Shown: in pieces, positions 1-7,503 of the stretch
How the letters are laid out: each line of letters starts with the position of its first letter
How positions within the stretch are numbered: the first letter of the stretch is position 1
Source: Phycisphaerales bacterium UBA2218
Lineage (GTDB): Bacteria; Planctomycetota; Phycisphaerae; Sedimentisphaerales; Anaerobacaceae
DNA: 25,475 nt
Reading direction: 5' to 3'
NCBI GenBank assembly: GCA_002327785.1
Contig: DCUI01000225.1
Span: 10,008 to 35,482, forward strand
Made by a program: the position numbers and the translations under genes
Notes under the pieces: model-generated
The model's database searches: none
Told to the model about the DNA's origin: nothing
What the model saw: only the letters and a program-made list of their open reading frames with translations

Positions 1-298
1 GGCCGAAAGACCGTGCGGAGCGGGGGACCCAGGTTTTGAGGGCGAATCCAGCCTCCCGAGTTGGACGGGGCAACTCGGTTCCGAGCCCGTCAGCTAACCT
101 CGCAGGCGTTCGAGGAAGTCGATGGCGTAGTCTGTCGCGTGCCATCTCTGGCCCGAAGGTTGGGCCGGCCTCGCCGTGCCGGCAAGTATACACGTGAAGG
201 GAGTGCCGACCCTGCGGGCTCCATGTGCCCTCGGTTCTTGCGTGCGCAAGTTTTATGCGCTTTTACACCGGATCGCGGCATTCATCCTGGACAAGTGA
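1..298. other. Gene-free left edge next to the transposase remnant
   Basis: I see no convincing gene here. The frame that leads into the transposase remnant at 299 has stops at 95-97 and just before the ATG, and the stretch does not read as ISKra4 N-terminal sequence. On the minus strand a short frame ending at 94-96 reads ATDYAIDFLERLRG and then a stop. That looks protein-like but is too short to assign. The stretch may be further decayed mobile DNA. Confidence 0.35.
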
Positions 299-730
299 AT
301 GACCCTCAAGCCGGCGGAGGCCCTGTTCCGCAAGAACAGCCCAGAGGGCAATCGCTGGTACACGAAGGATCGAGCCCTCCTCCAGGAACAAGACGACGGT
401 GTCGAAGCCCTGCGTCGCTCCATCGACTACTACGGCCGCACCGGCCGGCTCAGCCAAAGCAGCCGATAAGCCTTGGCGATGGAACGGACTTTCTTCCGAC
501 GCAACAGGCACCGGATGTCCTACGCCTCCTTTCGCCGGTGGGGGCTTCCCATCGGAAGCGGGCCGGTGGAGGCGGCCTGTAAAAGCCTCGTGAAAACGCG
601 GCTGTATCAAAGTGCCATACGTTGGTCACGGCCAGGTGGACAACGAATCCTCAACTTTCGCTGCTATGTCAAATCCGGATTGTGGAAGGAATTCTGGGAT
701 ACCTACAGTCGGCTTCGCTGCTCTGCGTAA
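299..730 (+). pseudogene. ISKra4-like transposase, C-terminal remnant with internal stop
   Basis: This is the C-terminal part of an insertion-sequence transposase of the ISKra4 type. The signature is the stretch RRNRHRMSYASFRRWGLPIG at about 488-550, followed by SGPVEAACKSLVKTRL, WSRPGGQRIL and a closing VKSGLWKEFW. This matches the conserved 'RMRYxxxRxxGLPIGSGxVEAACK' end of these enzymes. The frame is open from the ATG at 299 but carries a TAA at 467-469, between YYGRTGRLSQSSR and ALAMERTFF. Removing that one codon restores a continuous 143-codon frame. The N-terminal half of a normal transposase, including the earlier catalytic acidic residues, is missing upstream. The copy therefore cannot be active. 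No terminal inverted repeats were identified. Family placement rests on motif recall only. Confidence 0.75.
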
Positions 731-793
731 ACCAGTACGGAAAATGAAACCTGCACCCACAGCAAAAAGGACTGCACCTCGCCGGGCAACCGA

Positions 794-2215
794 TCAGTAG
801 AGCGTGAAGTTGAATTCAGTCCCCAGGCCGATGCGATCCGTAGGTTTGACGCCGTTCTCGTTTTTGAAGATATGGAGGGCGGTCGTTGTGGTGAGGATGA
901 CGTCGGCGACCCCATCGCCGGTAAAATCGCCGACGAGGAGGCCTCGTTCGCCCCCGTCCGCGGCCGGCGGGGCCACAAGTGTGGCGATGCGCCGGCCTTT
1001 GTTGTCATAGACCGCACCACTGTGAGCATTGAAGATCTCATCGAGGCCGTCACCGGTCCAATCGAGCATGTGGTGATGGCGTGCGTAATCGGTATTGATC
1101 TGACCAAGTAATACGCCGTCTCCGTCGATGAGGCACAGTGGCCCCGCGCCGAAGGGCTGATGGTCGATATCCACAAGAATCTGCGGGCCGAAGTGCTCCG
1201 CGATAACGCAGCCGACGTCAATGGACTCGAAATGGCTGCCGGCTTGTTCCCAGATCAATGTGCCGTTGCCATCGATCATGGCGATGCCATTGGCGCCACA
1301 GAGGGTGAGGACCAGCCGAACATCTTCAAGGCTGTCGCCTCGGCGTATCAGCCGAATGCAGTCAAGATGGCCTCGATTCATGTCGATTTGGGAGGACTTG
1401 AACGTCCATCGGACCGAGCCGTCGGCGTTGAGCATGGTGTACCCGGCAGCGATCTCGTCCCTGCCATCGCCGTCGAGGTCCATCGGGCGAGGCTGGTGAG
1501 CGGTTGGGTAGCCGCCCGGATCCCTGACATGCCACAGCAACTCGCCGGAGCAGCCGTACGCATAGATATTGTGGTAACGGTCCTTGACGAGGATGTCGGT
1601 GGGCCGACCTCGCCCGGCGAGATCGGCAAAGGCAATGCAGTCGGTGGCATCATCGGGGATTCGAATACGGCTTCTCTCGTGACCTGTCCGGCCGTCGAGT
1701 TCGACGATAGCCCCTTGGGTGGCGAGAATGACTTCGGCTTTGCCGTCGCCGTCCCAGTCGTGGATCTGGCACGCGACGTCGTGATGCCATTTCTTTCGCC
1801 CGACGTCGGGATCGCCCCATCGCCAAAGGACCGTACCATCGAGATTCTGGGCCACGGCCGTGGACGTATAGTGGACGTCGCCGACATTGTGGTTTTCGCA
1901 GGCGACGAATTCGACCTCGCCGTCCGCATCGAGGTCGGCTGCGACGACCCATTGACCGCCGTAGTCGGGATCGAGGGGGACGATCTTCCACGGCCTGATG
2001 ACCGGGACATCAACCGGGGGCGGGCCCGTGTCGCTGGTATTGAAGAACAGGGGATCGGCAGCCCCCGCAGTAAGTGAGAAAAGACCGACGATCATCGCAA
2101 CCCGTACCGTACCTCTCGTCTTCAACAAAGGCCGCCAGCGGGTTTCACCCAGTATGCACACGGGAAGAGTCATGCCGTCGCAAGTGCAAGAACTTGTCCT
2201 GTCATATCGTTTCAT
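794..2215 (-). CDS. Secreted FG-GAP/VCBS beta-propeller protein
   Basis: A 473-residue protein that looks exported. Residues 31-53 form a basic stretch followed by a hydrophobic segment ending LTAGAAD, as in a signal peptide. The rest is a run of propeller blades with calcium-binding DxDxDG-type loops: DLDADG (about 94), DWDGDG (153), DLDGDG (246), DWTGDG (385) and DFTGDG (430). These are FG-GAP/VCBS hallmarks. Such propellers occur in extracellular adhesion proteins and in rhamnogalacturonan-lyase-like enzymes. The pattern 'blade, DGDGxDEI, NADGSVRW' recalls the latter, but I cannot identify catalytic residues. The ATG at 2215 has AGGA six bases upstream; an internal Met at residue 15 has a poorer site. 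It is transcribed away from the ATPase operon and probably stands alone. Substrate unknown. Confidence 0.8.
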   Translation of the reverse strand: MKRYDRTSSCTCDGMTLPVCILGETRWRPLLKTRGTVRVAMIVGLFSLTAGAADPLFFNTSDTGPPPVDVPVIRPWKIVPLDPDYGGQWVVAADLDADGEVEFVACENHNVGDVHYTSTAVAQNLDGTVLWRWGDPDVGRKKWHHDVACQIHDWDGDGKAEVILATQGAIVELDGRTGHERSRIRIPDDATDCIAFADLAGRGRPTDILVKDRYHNIYAYGCSGELLWHVRDPGGYPTAHQPRPMDLDGDGRDEIAAGYTMLNADGSVRWTFKSSQIDMNRGHLDCIRLIRRGDSLEDVRLVLTLCGANGIAMIDGNGTLIWEQAGSHFESIDVGCVIAEHFGPQILVDIDHQPFGAGPLCLIDGDGVLLGQINTDYARHHHMLDWTGDGLDEIFNAHSGAVYDNKGRRIATLVAPPAADGGERGLLVGDFTGDGVADVILTTTTALHIFKNENGVKPTDRIGLGTEFNFTLY

Positions 2216-2537
2216 AGAACATCCTGACTCCTGGCGTTTCCATATAACTTCACGAGTGGTAATCCTGTGCCCTACAACACGTCATCTTATCCATGCGACC
2301 TGCTCCATTCAATATTCTTGAGCGTGTGATACCCACAACGATCACGACAAAGGTCTTGAATCGGGTTGTTACCCTTCCAGATGGTCAGCAGCGAACCGCC
2401 GGAGCCAGAAACTCGTTGCGTAAAGCCAAGGGCGAGGTTCACAGTCTGTCGCCTCTCTCGGCAAGAGGCCATTCCCCAAGAGTGTTCCTATCGCACTGTT
2501 TGCCCGCAACCCCCCTCGAAGATCAGGACCTGGATGC
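2216..2537. other. Divergent intergenic region
   Basis: The region lies between the FG-GAP gene (minus) and the ATPase operon (plus). A minus-strand open stretch at 2287-2472 encodes a 61-residue peptide with an odd segment (SGSGGSLLTIWKGNN). It has no recognised family and no good start signal, so I do not call it. The region must hold the promoter of the FG-GAP gene, but I could not pick out a convincing one. Confidence 0.4.
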
Positions 2538-2567
2538 TTGACCAGTCGTCGTTGTCTCTTCTATAAT
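2538..2567 (+). promoter_or_regulatory. Sigma70-like promoter of the V/A-ATPase operon
   Basis: TTGACC at 2538-2543 and a perfect TATAAT at 2562-2567 are separated by 18 bases, a good match to the housekeeping promoter consensus. Transcription would start near 2574-2576. That leaves about 70 bases of leader before the first ATPase gene at 2643. It is the only strong promoter-like match seen upstream of the operon. Confidence 0.65.
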
Positions 2568-2575
2568 CAGTGTCT

Positions 2576-2635
2576 ATGGATTGCTGTGTGCGTGTTGCCA
2601 TGGGTTCTGTCATGGTTGTTCTGCTGGGGATATAG
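2576..2635 (+). CDS. Possible 19-residue hydrophobic leader peptide
   Basis: An ATG at 2576 lies at the predicted transcription start and opens a 19-codon frame, MDCCVRVAMGSVMVVLLGI, which ends seven bases before the first ATPase gene. With no room for a ribosome binding site it would have to be leaderless. It may be chance. It is listed only because of its exact position between promoter and operon. Confidence 0.15.
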   Translation: MDCCVRVAMGSVMVVLLGI

Positions 2636-2642
2636 ACTCATT

Positions 2643-2975
2643 ATGAGGCAGATCGTCAAGGAAATCCTTGAGACGGAGTCGAAAATCCGCGAAATCCTCG
2701 ATCAAGGCCGGCGGAAGGCTTCTGAGATGAGACTTGCCGCGGGAAAAGAAGGATCCGAGCAGACCAACGACGCCCGACAGGAGGCCCAGAGGATCATGCA
2801 GGCCGCAGCGGAGGAGGCGAGGAAGAAGTCGGAACAGATCCGGGAAGAAACACTCAGGCGGGCGGACCAGCAGACGCGTGCCCTGCTCGACGGCAAGCAG
2901 GATGTGATAGAGAACTTGGTGGCCAAGATCTGCACCGTCATATTGAACACGGAGTGTGAAATGGATGACCAGTGA
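2643..2975 (+). CDS. V/A-type ATPase peripheral stalk subunit H/G
   Basis: A 110-residue, almost wholly charged alpha-helical protein. It is a heptad-rich coiled coil (for example ARQEAQRIMQAAAEEARKKS) with Ala/Glu/Lys/Arg content typical of the stalk subunit that pairs with subunit E to hold the A3B3 head against the membrane part. The family is poorly conserved in sequence, so the call leans on length, coiled-coil character and position as first gene of the operon (as ahaH in archaea). The frame is open upstream to 2538, but the upstream codons encode a hydrophobic stretch (VLPWVLSWLFCW) foreign to the family. I therefore start at the ATG at 2643, with GGGGA 12 bases upstream. The stop overlaps the next gene in a TGATG arrangement, suggesting coupled translation. 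Confidence 0.75.
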   Translation: MRQIVKEILETESKIREILDQGRRKASEMRLAAGKEGSEQTNDARQEAQRIMQAAAEEARKKSEQIREETLRRADQQTRALLDGKQDVIENLVAKICTVILNTECEMDDQ

Positions 2976-4042
2976 TGCCGGGCCCGTTGTCGAAATATTC
3001 GCTTGTCAACGCGAAGTTGCGTGCACGGATCAGCGATATCCTGCCGGACTGTGTATTCAAGCAGTTGGCCAGGGCCCCGTCGCTTGAGGCGGCGCTTGCG
3101 TTGCTGCGGGAAACGCCCTTTGCCCGTCTGGAGAAGATCCATTCGGGGACCGGCGATCTCAGACTGGCGGAACTCGAACTGCTCAAGGGTGAAATCGAAC
3201 TCTACCAGAACATCAAGTCGCACCTGCATCATAGTTCCATCGAACTCGTTGACGCTCTGCTGTGCCAGTTTGAAATCGAGAACCTCAAGAACGCCATCAG
3301 GGTCTATTTTGACAGGAGTATCCGCCGCCGTCCGGCGGACACCAGCGCGCACTACATCCTGTACGAGCCCATCCTTCATGATATCCCGTTTGACATCATC
3401 GTGAACGCGCAGAGCTTCGACGAAATCGCCGGCGTTTGTGAGGGGACGCCATACAGGCCGATCATCAGGAAGTACAGCCACACAGTGGAATCGGAAGGTT
3501 CCCTGTTCCGCATGGAGATTGCTCTCGATCACTTCTACTATGCGAACCTCTTGTCCGCCATCGAAACACTGGACCGCAAGGATCGTGCCATTGCGCTGCG
3601 GCTTGCAGGCGTGAGAATCGATCTGCAGAATGTGGACTGGATTATCCGGCTGCGCAACTTCTACGATCTTCCCATGGAGACCGTCATGGCAGCGATCATT
3701 CCCGGCGGGTTCAATCTGAACAAGGCCACGATCACCGAGTTGTACCATGCCCAGAACGTCACGTCGGTCCTGCAGGGGTTCGTCAAGGCGAGATATCCGG
3801 GATTGTCGACGCTGCTTTCCTCGCAGGTGTCGGACAGCGCTTCGCGACTGCTTCTGATCCGTCGAATCATGGAGGAAATCATGAGACAGGAGGTCCAGCG
3901 AATCCTCAGCGGGTATCCTTTCACGATCGGGATCATCCTCGCGTACTTCATGCTGAAGAAGAACGAGTTGGACCGGGTCAGGATCATACTCAACGCGCAG
4001 CAGCAAGGCATCCAGCCCGAGCGGATCGAGAGCCTGATATGA
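2975..4042 (+). CDS. atpC: V/A-type ATPase subunit C (central stalk base, d-type)
   Basis: About 355 residues, the normal size for subunit C, the funnel-shaped all-helical protein that sits on the K ring and docks the D/F rotor shaft. The N-terminus (KYSLVNAKLRARISDIL) matches the family's usual 'Y.. NARVRGL...L' opening. The C-terminal half repeats the helical pattern, including VDWIIRLRNFYDLP and a closing segment (FTIGIILAYFMLKKNELDRV) typical of the family ('P..iiaYlllKe.Ei.nir'). The start may be the ATG at 2975, sharing one base with the upstream TGA, or the GTG at 2972. Its 3' end overlaps subunit I by ATGA. C usually lies between E and F in these operons; here it is second. Confidence 0.88.
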   Translation: MPGPLSKYSLVNAKLRARISDILPDCVFKQLARAPSLEAALALLRETPFARLEKIHSGTGDLRLAELELLKGEIELYQNIKSHLHHSSIELVDALLCQFEIENLKNAIRVYFDRSIRRRPADTSAHYILYEPILHDIPFDIIVNAQSFDEIAGVCEGTPYRPIIRKYSHTVESEGSLFRMEIALDHFYYANLLSAIETLDRKDRAIALRLAGVRIDLQNVDWIIRLRNFYDLPMETVMAAIIPGGFNLNKATITELYHAQNVTSVLQGFVKARYPGLSTLLSSQVSDSASRLLLIRRIMEEIMRQEVQRILSGYPFTIGIILAYFMLKKNELDRVRIILNAQQQGIQPERIESLI

Positions 4043-6063
4043 TATTCACCAGCCGAATGGTACAGCTCTTTGCCGTGGTCCTTCCGAAGGATTGCGAGCG
4101 AGTCACAGAGGCCCTCCTTCGCGAGGGAGTGATACAGTTCATCAGCACATCGGATGTCGATGTTCAGGCGCAGGATCTCGTGTCTTCGCCGGCAAGGATC
4201 CAGGCATCTCTGACTGAGATTTCGGATCTCAGGAAGCGAATCGAGGGACTTCTGCACACGGCGGGCATCATCCCTTCGGCGCCCAGCGAGGCGGACCTGA
4301 GCGATCGGGGCGCCGTCGATACGGAGAAAGAGAAGGGCAACCTGGCTCGAATCGACAGCGAGCGGGCGGCCATCCGAGAAAGGCAGCGCGTGAACCAGCA
4401 GGAGATCCTGAAGTTGGATGACATCCGGCGACAGGTGATGCTCTACGGCGAGGGCCTTTCCGATATCGCCGTGTCGGCGCCGCATTCTTTCATTGTCATG
4501 CAGACCGGCAAGATCGCCGCATCCAGCGAAGGCCGATTCGAGGAGGGACTCAGAGATCTCCCTTCCGTGAATATCCCCGTGGGACGAGAGCGCGATAGCA
4601 TCCACTCCCTGGTGATTTTCATGAAACGGGATTCCGAGAGAGCCCAGAGGGTTCTGGACAGCGTGGGATGGACGCCCATCGAACTGCCCAATGAGCTAAG
4701 ATCCCTCAAAGAGGACGCATTCAGAGAACTCTCTGCGAAACTGAAGACGCTCACGGATGAGCAGAAGAGGCTGGAGATGGAGGCCGACAATCTCGTGAAG
4801 AAGGAAGCAGAGCGGCTGCGGACGGTCTGGAGCAATCTGCGGGTCATCGAGCTTCTCCACAGGATTCAGACCCATTTCGCATGCCTCTCGCGGACAACGG
4901 TCTTCACCGGCTGGGTGCCTGCGGAGAAGCGAGAACGACTGACGGGGGCGATTCGCCGGGCGAGCGAAGGCCGATGCTACCTGGAATGGAACGAGGCATC
5001 CGGGAAGGACGCCATCGGAGATGAAGTCCCTGTGCGCCTCGACAATCCGCGGCTGCTGGCGCCTTTCCAGATGCTGGTCAGCAATTTCGGGGTGCCGCAA
5101 TACGGCACGATCGATCCAACGCCCTTCGTCATGCCCCTGTATCTGGCGATGTTCGGGCTCATGTTTGCGGATGTCGGGCAGGGGCTCGTTTTGGCAGCCC
5201 TCGGCGTTCTGGGTGTTTCTCTCCAGAGGATGCGAGCGGCCCAAAAAGGGTGGTATCAGCTTTCGTGGCTGATCATCTGGTGTGGTTTGTCCTCCGTGTT
5301 CTTCGGCGCCCTGTTCGGGTCTGTTTTCGGCATGGTTCTCTTCGAGCCGCTCTGGTTCGATTATCACGGGATCATTGCGGGCCATCGTGCCGAAGGCTCC
5401 GTCATGAAGGACGTGTTTGACATCCTGGCAATCGCGATATACTTCGGCATTTTCGTGATTGTGACCGGTTTGCTCTTCAACTGGGTGAACATCATCCGAA
5501 CGGCAAAATGGACGGAACTGTTCTTCGACAAAGGCGGCGTTCTCGGCGGATGGATCTATGGCGGGGGGATCTACATCGCGTTCTATCTCGTGTCCCACGA
5601 CTATGGGGCATTCCCATCCCGCGGGCGGCTGTTCCTTTTGGTGGGACTGCCCGCGATTCTGTTGTTCCTGAAGGAGCCATACCGCCATCTTCGCCATGGC
5701 GGCAGACAGTCGGCCTCAAAGACGAATCCCGCCTTCGCCGCGATGAATGCGGTGATGCACTGGATCGTCGAACTGCTTGAAATCTTCAGCGGCTACCTTT
5801 CCAATACGCTCTCCTTCATGCGAGTCGCGGGACTGGGCATCGCTCACGTCTGTCTGATGATCAGCTTCTTCGCTCTGGCGGAGATGACGTCAGGGATCGC
5901 CTCGATTCTCATCCTGGTTCTCGGGAATATCCTCGTGATCGCCCTGGAGGGACTCTCTGCGGGAATACAGGCGTTGAGGTTGAGTTACTATGAGTTCTTC
6001 ACGAAGTTCTTTCATGGAACAGGTAAATTGTATACGCCGATCTCGCTGGATAGCGAGTGGTAG
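4039..6063 (+). CDS. atpI: V/A-type ATPase subunit I (membrane subunit a)
   Basis: A 674-residue protein with the two-part design of subunit I. Residues 1-330 are a soluble domain with long coiled coils that bind the peripheral stalks. From about residue 345 there are several membrane spans, including LYLAMFGLMFADVGQGLVLA, IIWCGLSSVFFGALFGSVFG and IAIYFGIFVIVTGLLFNW. The essential arginine that faces the ion-carrying glutamate of the ring is R595, in NTLSFMRVAGLGIAHVCL. The motif FMLMFADVGxG is seen here as FGLMFADVGQG, and the GALFGS segment is also family-typical. The start ATG overlaps the stop of subunit C. It forms the two ion half-channels together with the K ring encoded just downstream. 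Confidence 0.95.
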   Translation: MIFTSRMVQLFAVVLPKDCERVTEALLREGVIQFISTSDVDVQAQDLVSSPARIQASLTEISDLRKRIEGLLHTAGIIPSAPSEADLSDRGAVDTEKEKGNLARIDSERAAIRERQRVNQQEILKLDDIRRQVMLYGEGLSDIAVSAPHSFIVMQTGKIAASSEGRFEEGLRDLPSVNIPVGRERDSIHSLVIFMKRDSERAQRVLDSVGWTPIELPNELRSLKEDAFRELSAKLKTLTDEQKRLEMEADNLVKKEAERLRTVWSNLRVIELLHRIQTHFACLSRTTVFTGWVPAEKRERLTGAIRRASEGRCYLEWNEASGKDAIGDEVPVRLDNPRLLAPFQMLVSNFGVPQYGTIDPTPFVMPLYLAMFGLMFADVGQGLVLAALGVLGVSLQRMRAAQKGWYQLSWLIIWCGLSSVFFGALFGSVFGMVLFEPLWFDYHGIIAGHRAEGSVMKDVFDILAIAIYFGIFVIVTGLLFNWVNIIRTAKWTELFFDKGGVLGGWIYGGGIYIAFYLVSHDYGAFPSRGRLFLLVGLPAILLFLKEPYRHLRHGGRQSASKTNPAFAAMNAVMHWIVELLEIFSGYLSNTLSFMRVAGLGIAHVCLMISFFALAEMTSGIASILILVLGNILVIALEGLSAGIQALRLSYYEFFTKFFHGTGKLYTPISLDSEW

Positions 6064-6079
6064 GGAAAGGATCGGGGCT

Positions 6080-6451
6080 ATGAATGATGCTGAAGGCAAA
6101 CTGAGACTGAACATCACCCAGAGCATTGTCATGCTGGTTACCGTGATGGCTATTGTTGCGACATTGTTTTGTGCGAGCGCCTTCGGAGAATCGTCCCAGG
6201 CCGTAGAGGCGGCTCAGCCGGCCGTAAAATCGCCTGACAACGTGAAGTGGGGCCTGGTTGCCGCTTCCGTTGCCTTTGGCCTGGGCGCGATCGGCGCCGG
6301 GATCGCGATCTCTCACGTCGGCGCCGCCGCCATGGGAGCCGTGGCGGAGAAACCGCAGATCGCGGGTCAGGCGCTGATTTTCGTGGCGCTGGCGGAAGGG
6401 CTTGTTGTGTTCGGTTTCATCACAGCTCTGATGATTCTTGGCAAGGTCTAG
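6080..6451 (+). CDS. atpK: V/A-type ATPase subunit K (rotor ring proteolipid, two-helix form)
   Basis: A 123-residue proteolipid. An N-terminal hydrophobic segment (about 15-35, ending CASAFGES) resembles a cleavable signal or extra helix. It is followed by one helical hairpin: helix 1 at about 57-85 (GLGAIGAGIAISHVGAAAMG) and helix 2 at about 96-120. The ion-carrying carboxylate is E106 in ALAEGLVVFG. One hairpin per subunit contrasts with the doubled, four-helix K of Enterococcus. Helix 1 has no glutamine, and the residue after E106 is Gly, not Ser/Thr. Both differ from known sodium-binding rings, so proton use is more likely (inference). The start ATG at 6080 follows AAAGGA by nine bases; the frame is open upstream, but that sequence is shared with subunit I in another frame. 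Confidence 0.93.
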   Translation: MNDAEGKLRLNITQSIVMLVTVMAIVATLFCASAFGESSQAVEAAQPAVKSPDNVKWGLVAASVAFGLGAIGAGIAISHVGAAAMGAVAEKPQIAGQALIFVALAEGLVVFGFITALMILGKV

Positions 6452-6458
6452 CGGCACC

Positions 6459-6764
6459 ATGAAGTACTCGATCATAGGCGACGACGACACGGTGCTCGGC
6501 TTTGAGATGGTCGGGGTGTCGGGAAGGACGGTGCGGGACCCCCAGGAGGCGCACCTCGCCTTCCGCGATGTGCTGGCGGACAAAGAAACGGGCATCATCA
6601 TCATTACCGAGCGCGTCGCCGACATGATCCGGCCCCTCGTGGACAGGTATCTGTTCACCGAGAGTTTTCCGCTCATCGTGGAAATCCCGGACCGCAAGGG
6701 CAGGCAACCGAACAGGCCCGGGATCCGGGAGTTGGTCAACGCGGCCATCGGAATACGATTGTGA
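6459..6764 (+). CDS. atpF: V/A-type ATPase subunit F (rotor shaft)
   Basis: A 101-residue protein of normal length for subunit F, the small Rossmann-like subunit that binds D and the base of the rotor. The opening KYSIIGDDDTVLGFEMVGV matches the family's 'iaviGd.dtv.GFrLaGv'. It is followed by GIIIITERVADMIRPLVD ('iiliteela..i') and by FPLIVEIPDRKG ('P.iveIP...g'). It starts seven bases after the K stop with a weak ribosome binding site (AAGG 13 bases upstream), so translation may depend on coupling to K. The order K-F-E differs from the usual K-E-C-F. Confidence 0.93.
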   Translation: MKYSIIGDDDTVLGFEMVGVSGRTVRDPQEAHLAFRDVLADKETGIIIITERVADMIRPLVDRYLFTESFPLIVEIPDRKGRQPNRPGIRELVNAAIGIRL

Positions 6765-6780
6765 CAGGGTGCAACTTCGC

Positions 6781-7419
6781 ATGGAACCACAGGAACAGGA
6801 CAAGGCTGCACTGATCTCGGATATCGAGTCCGATGCCCGGGTAGAGGCCGAAACCATCATCAAAGAGGCCGAGGCCCAGGTCGCGGAGAAGAGACAATAC
6901 GCCCAGAAGCAGGTTGAGTCCATCCTCAATGATGCCCACCTGAAGGCCCAGGAGCAGGTGGAGGCGATCAAGAGGAAGGCAATCCGGGACGCGGAACGCG
7001 AAGCAAAGAGACGATCGATGCATCGAAGGGCGGCCGTCGTACAGGAGGTCATGGATCGAGTGGAGAGGCGGTTCGCCGCAATGACTCAGGACCTCCAGTA
7101 CCGATCTGCCCTCGTGAACTGGATCGCGGAGGCCGGTGTCGGGCTGGGGGCGGATTCGGCCGAGGTCAACGCCTCGGAGAAGGAACGCGTGCTGATCGAC
7201 GACCGATTGCTCGCGGAGGCGGTGGAGAAGATCCAAGCGGCAACCGGCAAACGGGTCGCCCTGACGTTGTCCGTCTCGCCGCCGTTGTCGGCCCAGGGGG
7301 TCTTTCTAACGGCGGCCGACGGACGCACGGCCTTCAACAACCAGGTGAAAACACGGATGTTGCGAAGCCGACGCAAGATTCATAAGCTGATACACGACTG
7401 CTTGTTTGTGAATGGATAG
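6781..7419 (+). CDS. atpE: V/A-type ATPase subunit E (peripheral stalk)
   Basis: A 212-residue protein with a long N-terminal coiled coil (about 10-95, rich in Glu/Ala/Lys/Gln) and a globular C-terminal domain that binds the top of the head, the standard design of subunit E. Its N-terminal helix would pair with the product of the first gene of the operon. The ATG at 6781 follows CAGGGTG by about nine bases; a GTG at 6769 in the same frame is less well placed. An 84-base gap with a strong hairpin follows it, the largest gap between ATPase genes. Confidence 0.88.
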   Translation: MEPQEQDKAALISDIESDARVEAETIIKEAEAQVAEKRQYAQKQVESILNDAHLKAQEQVEAIKRKAIRDAEREAKRRSMHRRAAVVQEVMDRVERRFAAMTQDLQYRSALVNWIAEAGVGLGADSAEVNASEKERVLIDDRLLAEAVEKIQAATGKRVALTLSVSPPLSAQGVFLTAADGRTAFNNQVKTRMLRSRRKIHKLIHDCLFVNG

Positions 7420-7448
7420 AGTTCCGTAAAATGGAGGATTAGGCCTGT

Positions 7449-7489
7449 ATTCTTCAAGGAAATCTGATTCCTCGATTTTCTTGAAGAAT
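7449..7489 (+). promoter_or_regulatory. 16-bp stem hairpin between subunit E and subunit A genes
   Basis: Left arm ATTCTTCAAGGAAATC (7449-7464) and right arm GATTTTCTTGAAGAAT (7474-7489) pair over 16 positions with a single G-U pair and a nine-base loop. No T-run follows, so it does not look like an intrinsic terminator. It ends 14 bases before the subunit A start, which itself has no clear Shine-Dalgarno sequence. It could be a processing or stability element, or a translational control for the A-B-D genes. Confidence 0.7.
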
Positions 7490-7503
7490 CGACTTGAACG
7501 AAT

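Noticed and set aside
94..281. Minus-strand frame ending ATDYAIDFLERLRG near the left edge
   Set aside because: The ending looks protein-like, but upstream sequence is low in features and the frame is short; no family could be named.
2702..5697. Long minus-strand open frames opposite the first ATPase genes
   Set aside because: They shadow well-supported subunit C and I genes and show no recognisable motif.
7431..7442. A three-codon frame ATG-GAG-GAT-TAG with GGAGG just before the hairpin
   Set aside because: Too short to judge; the GGAGG is 66 bases from the subunit A start, too far to serve it even with the hairpin folded.
7449..7489. Reading the E-A hairpin as an intrinsic terminator
   Set aside because: No T-run follows, and the genes downstream complete the same ATPase, so ending transcription here would make little sense.
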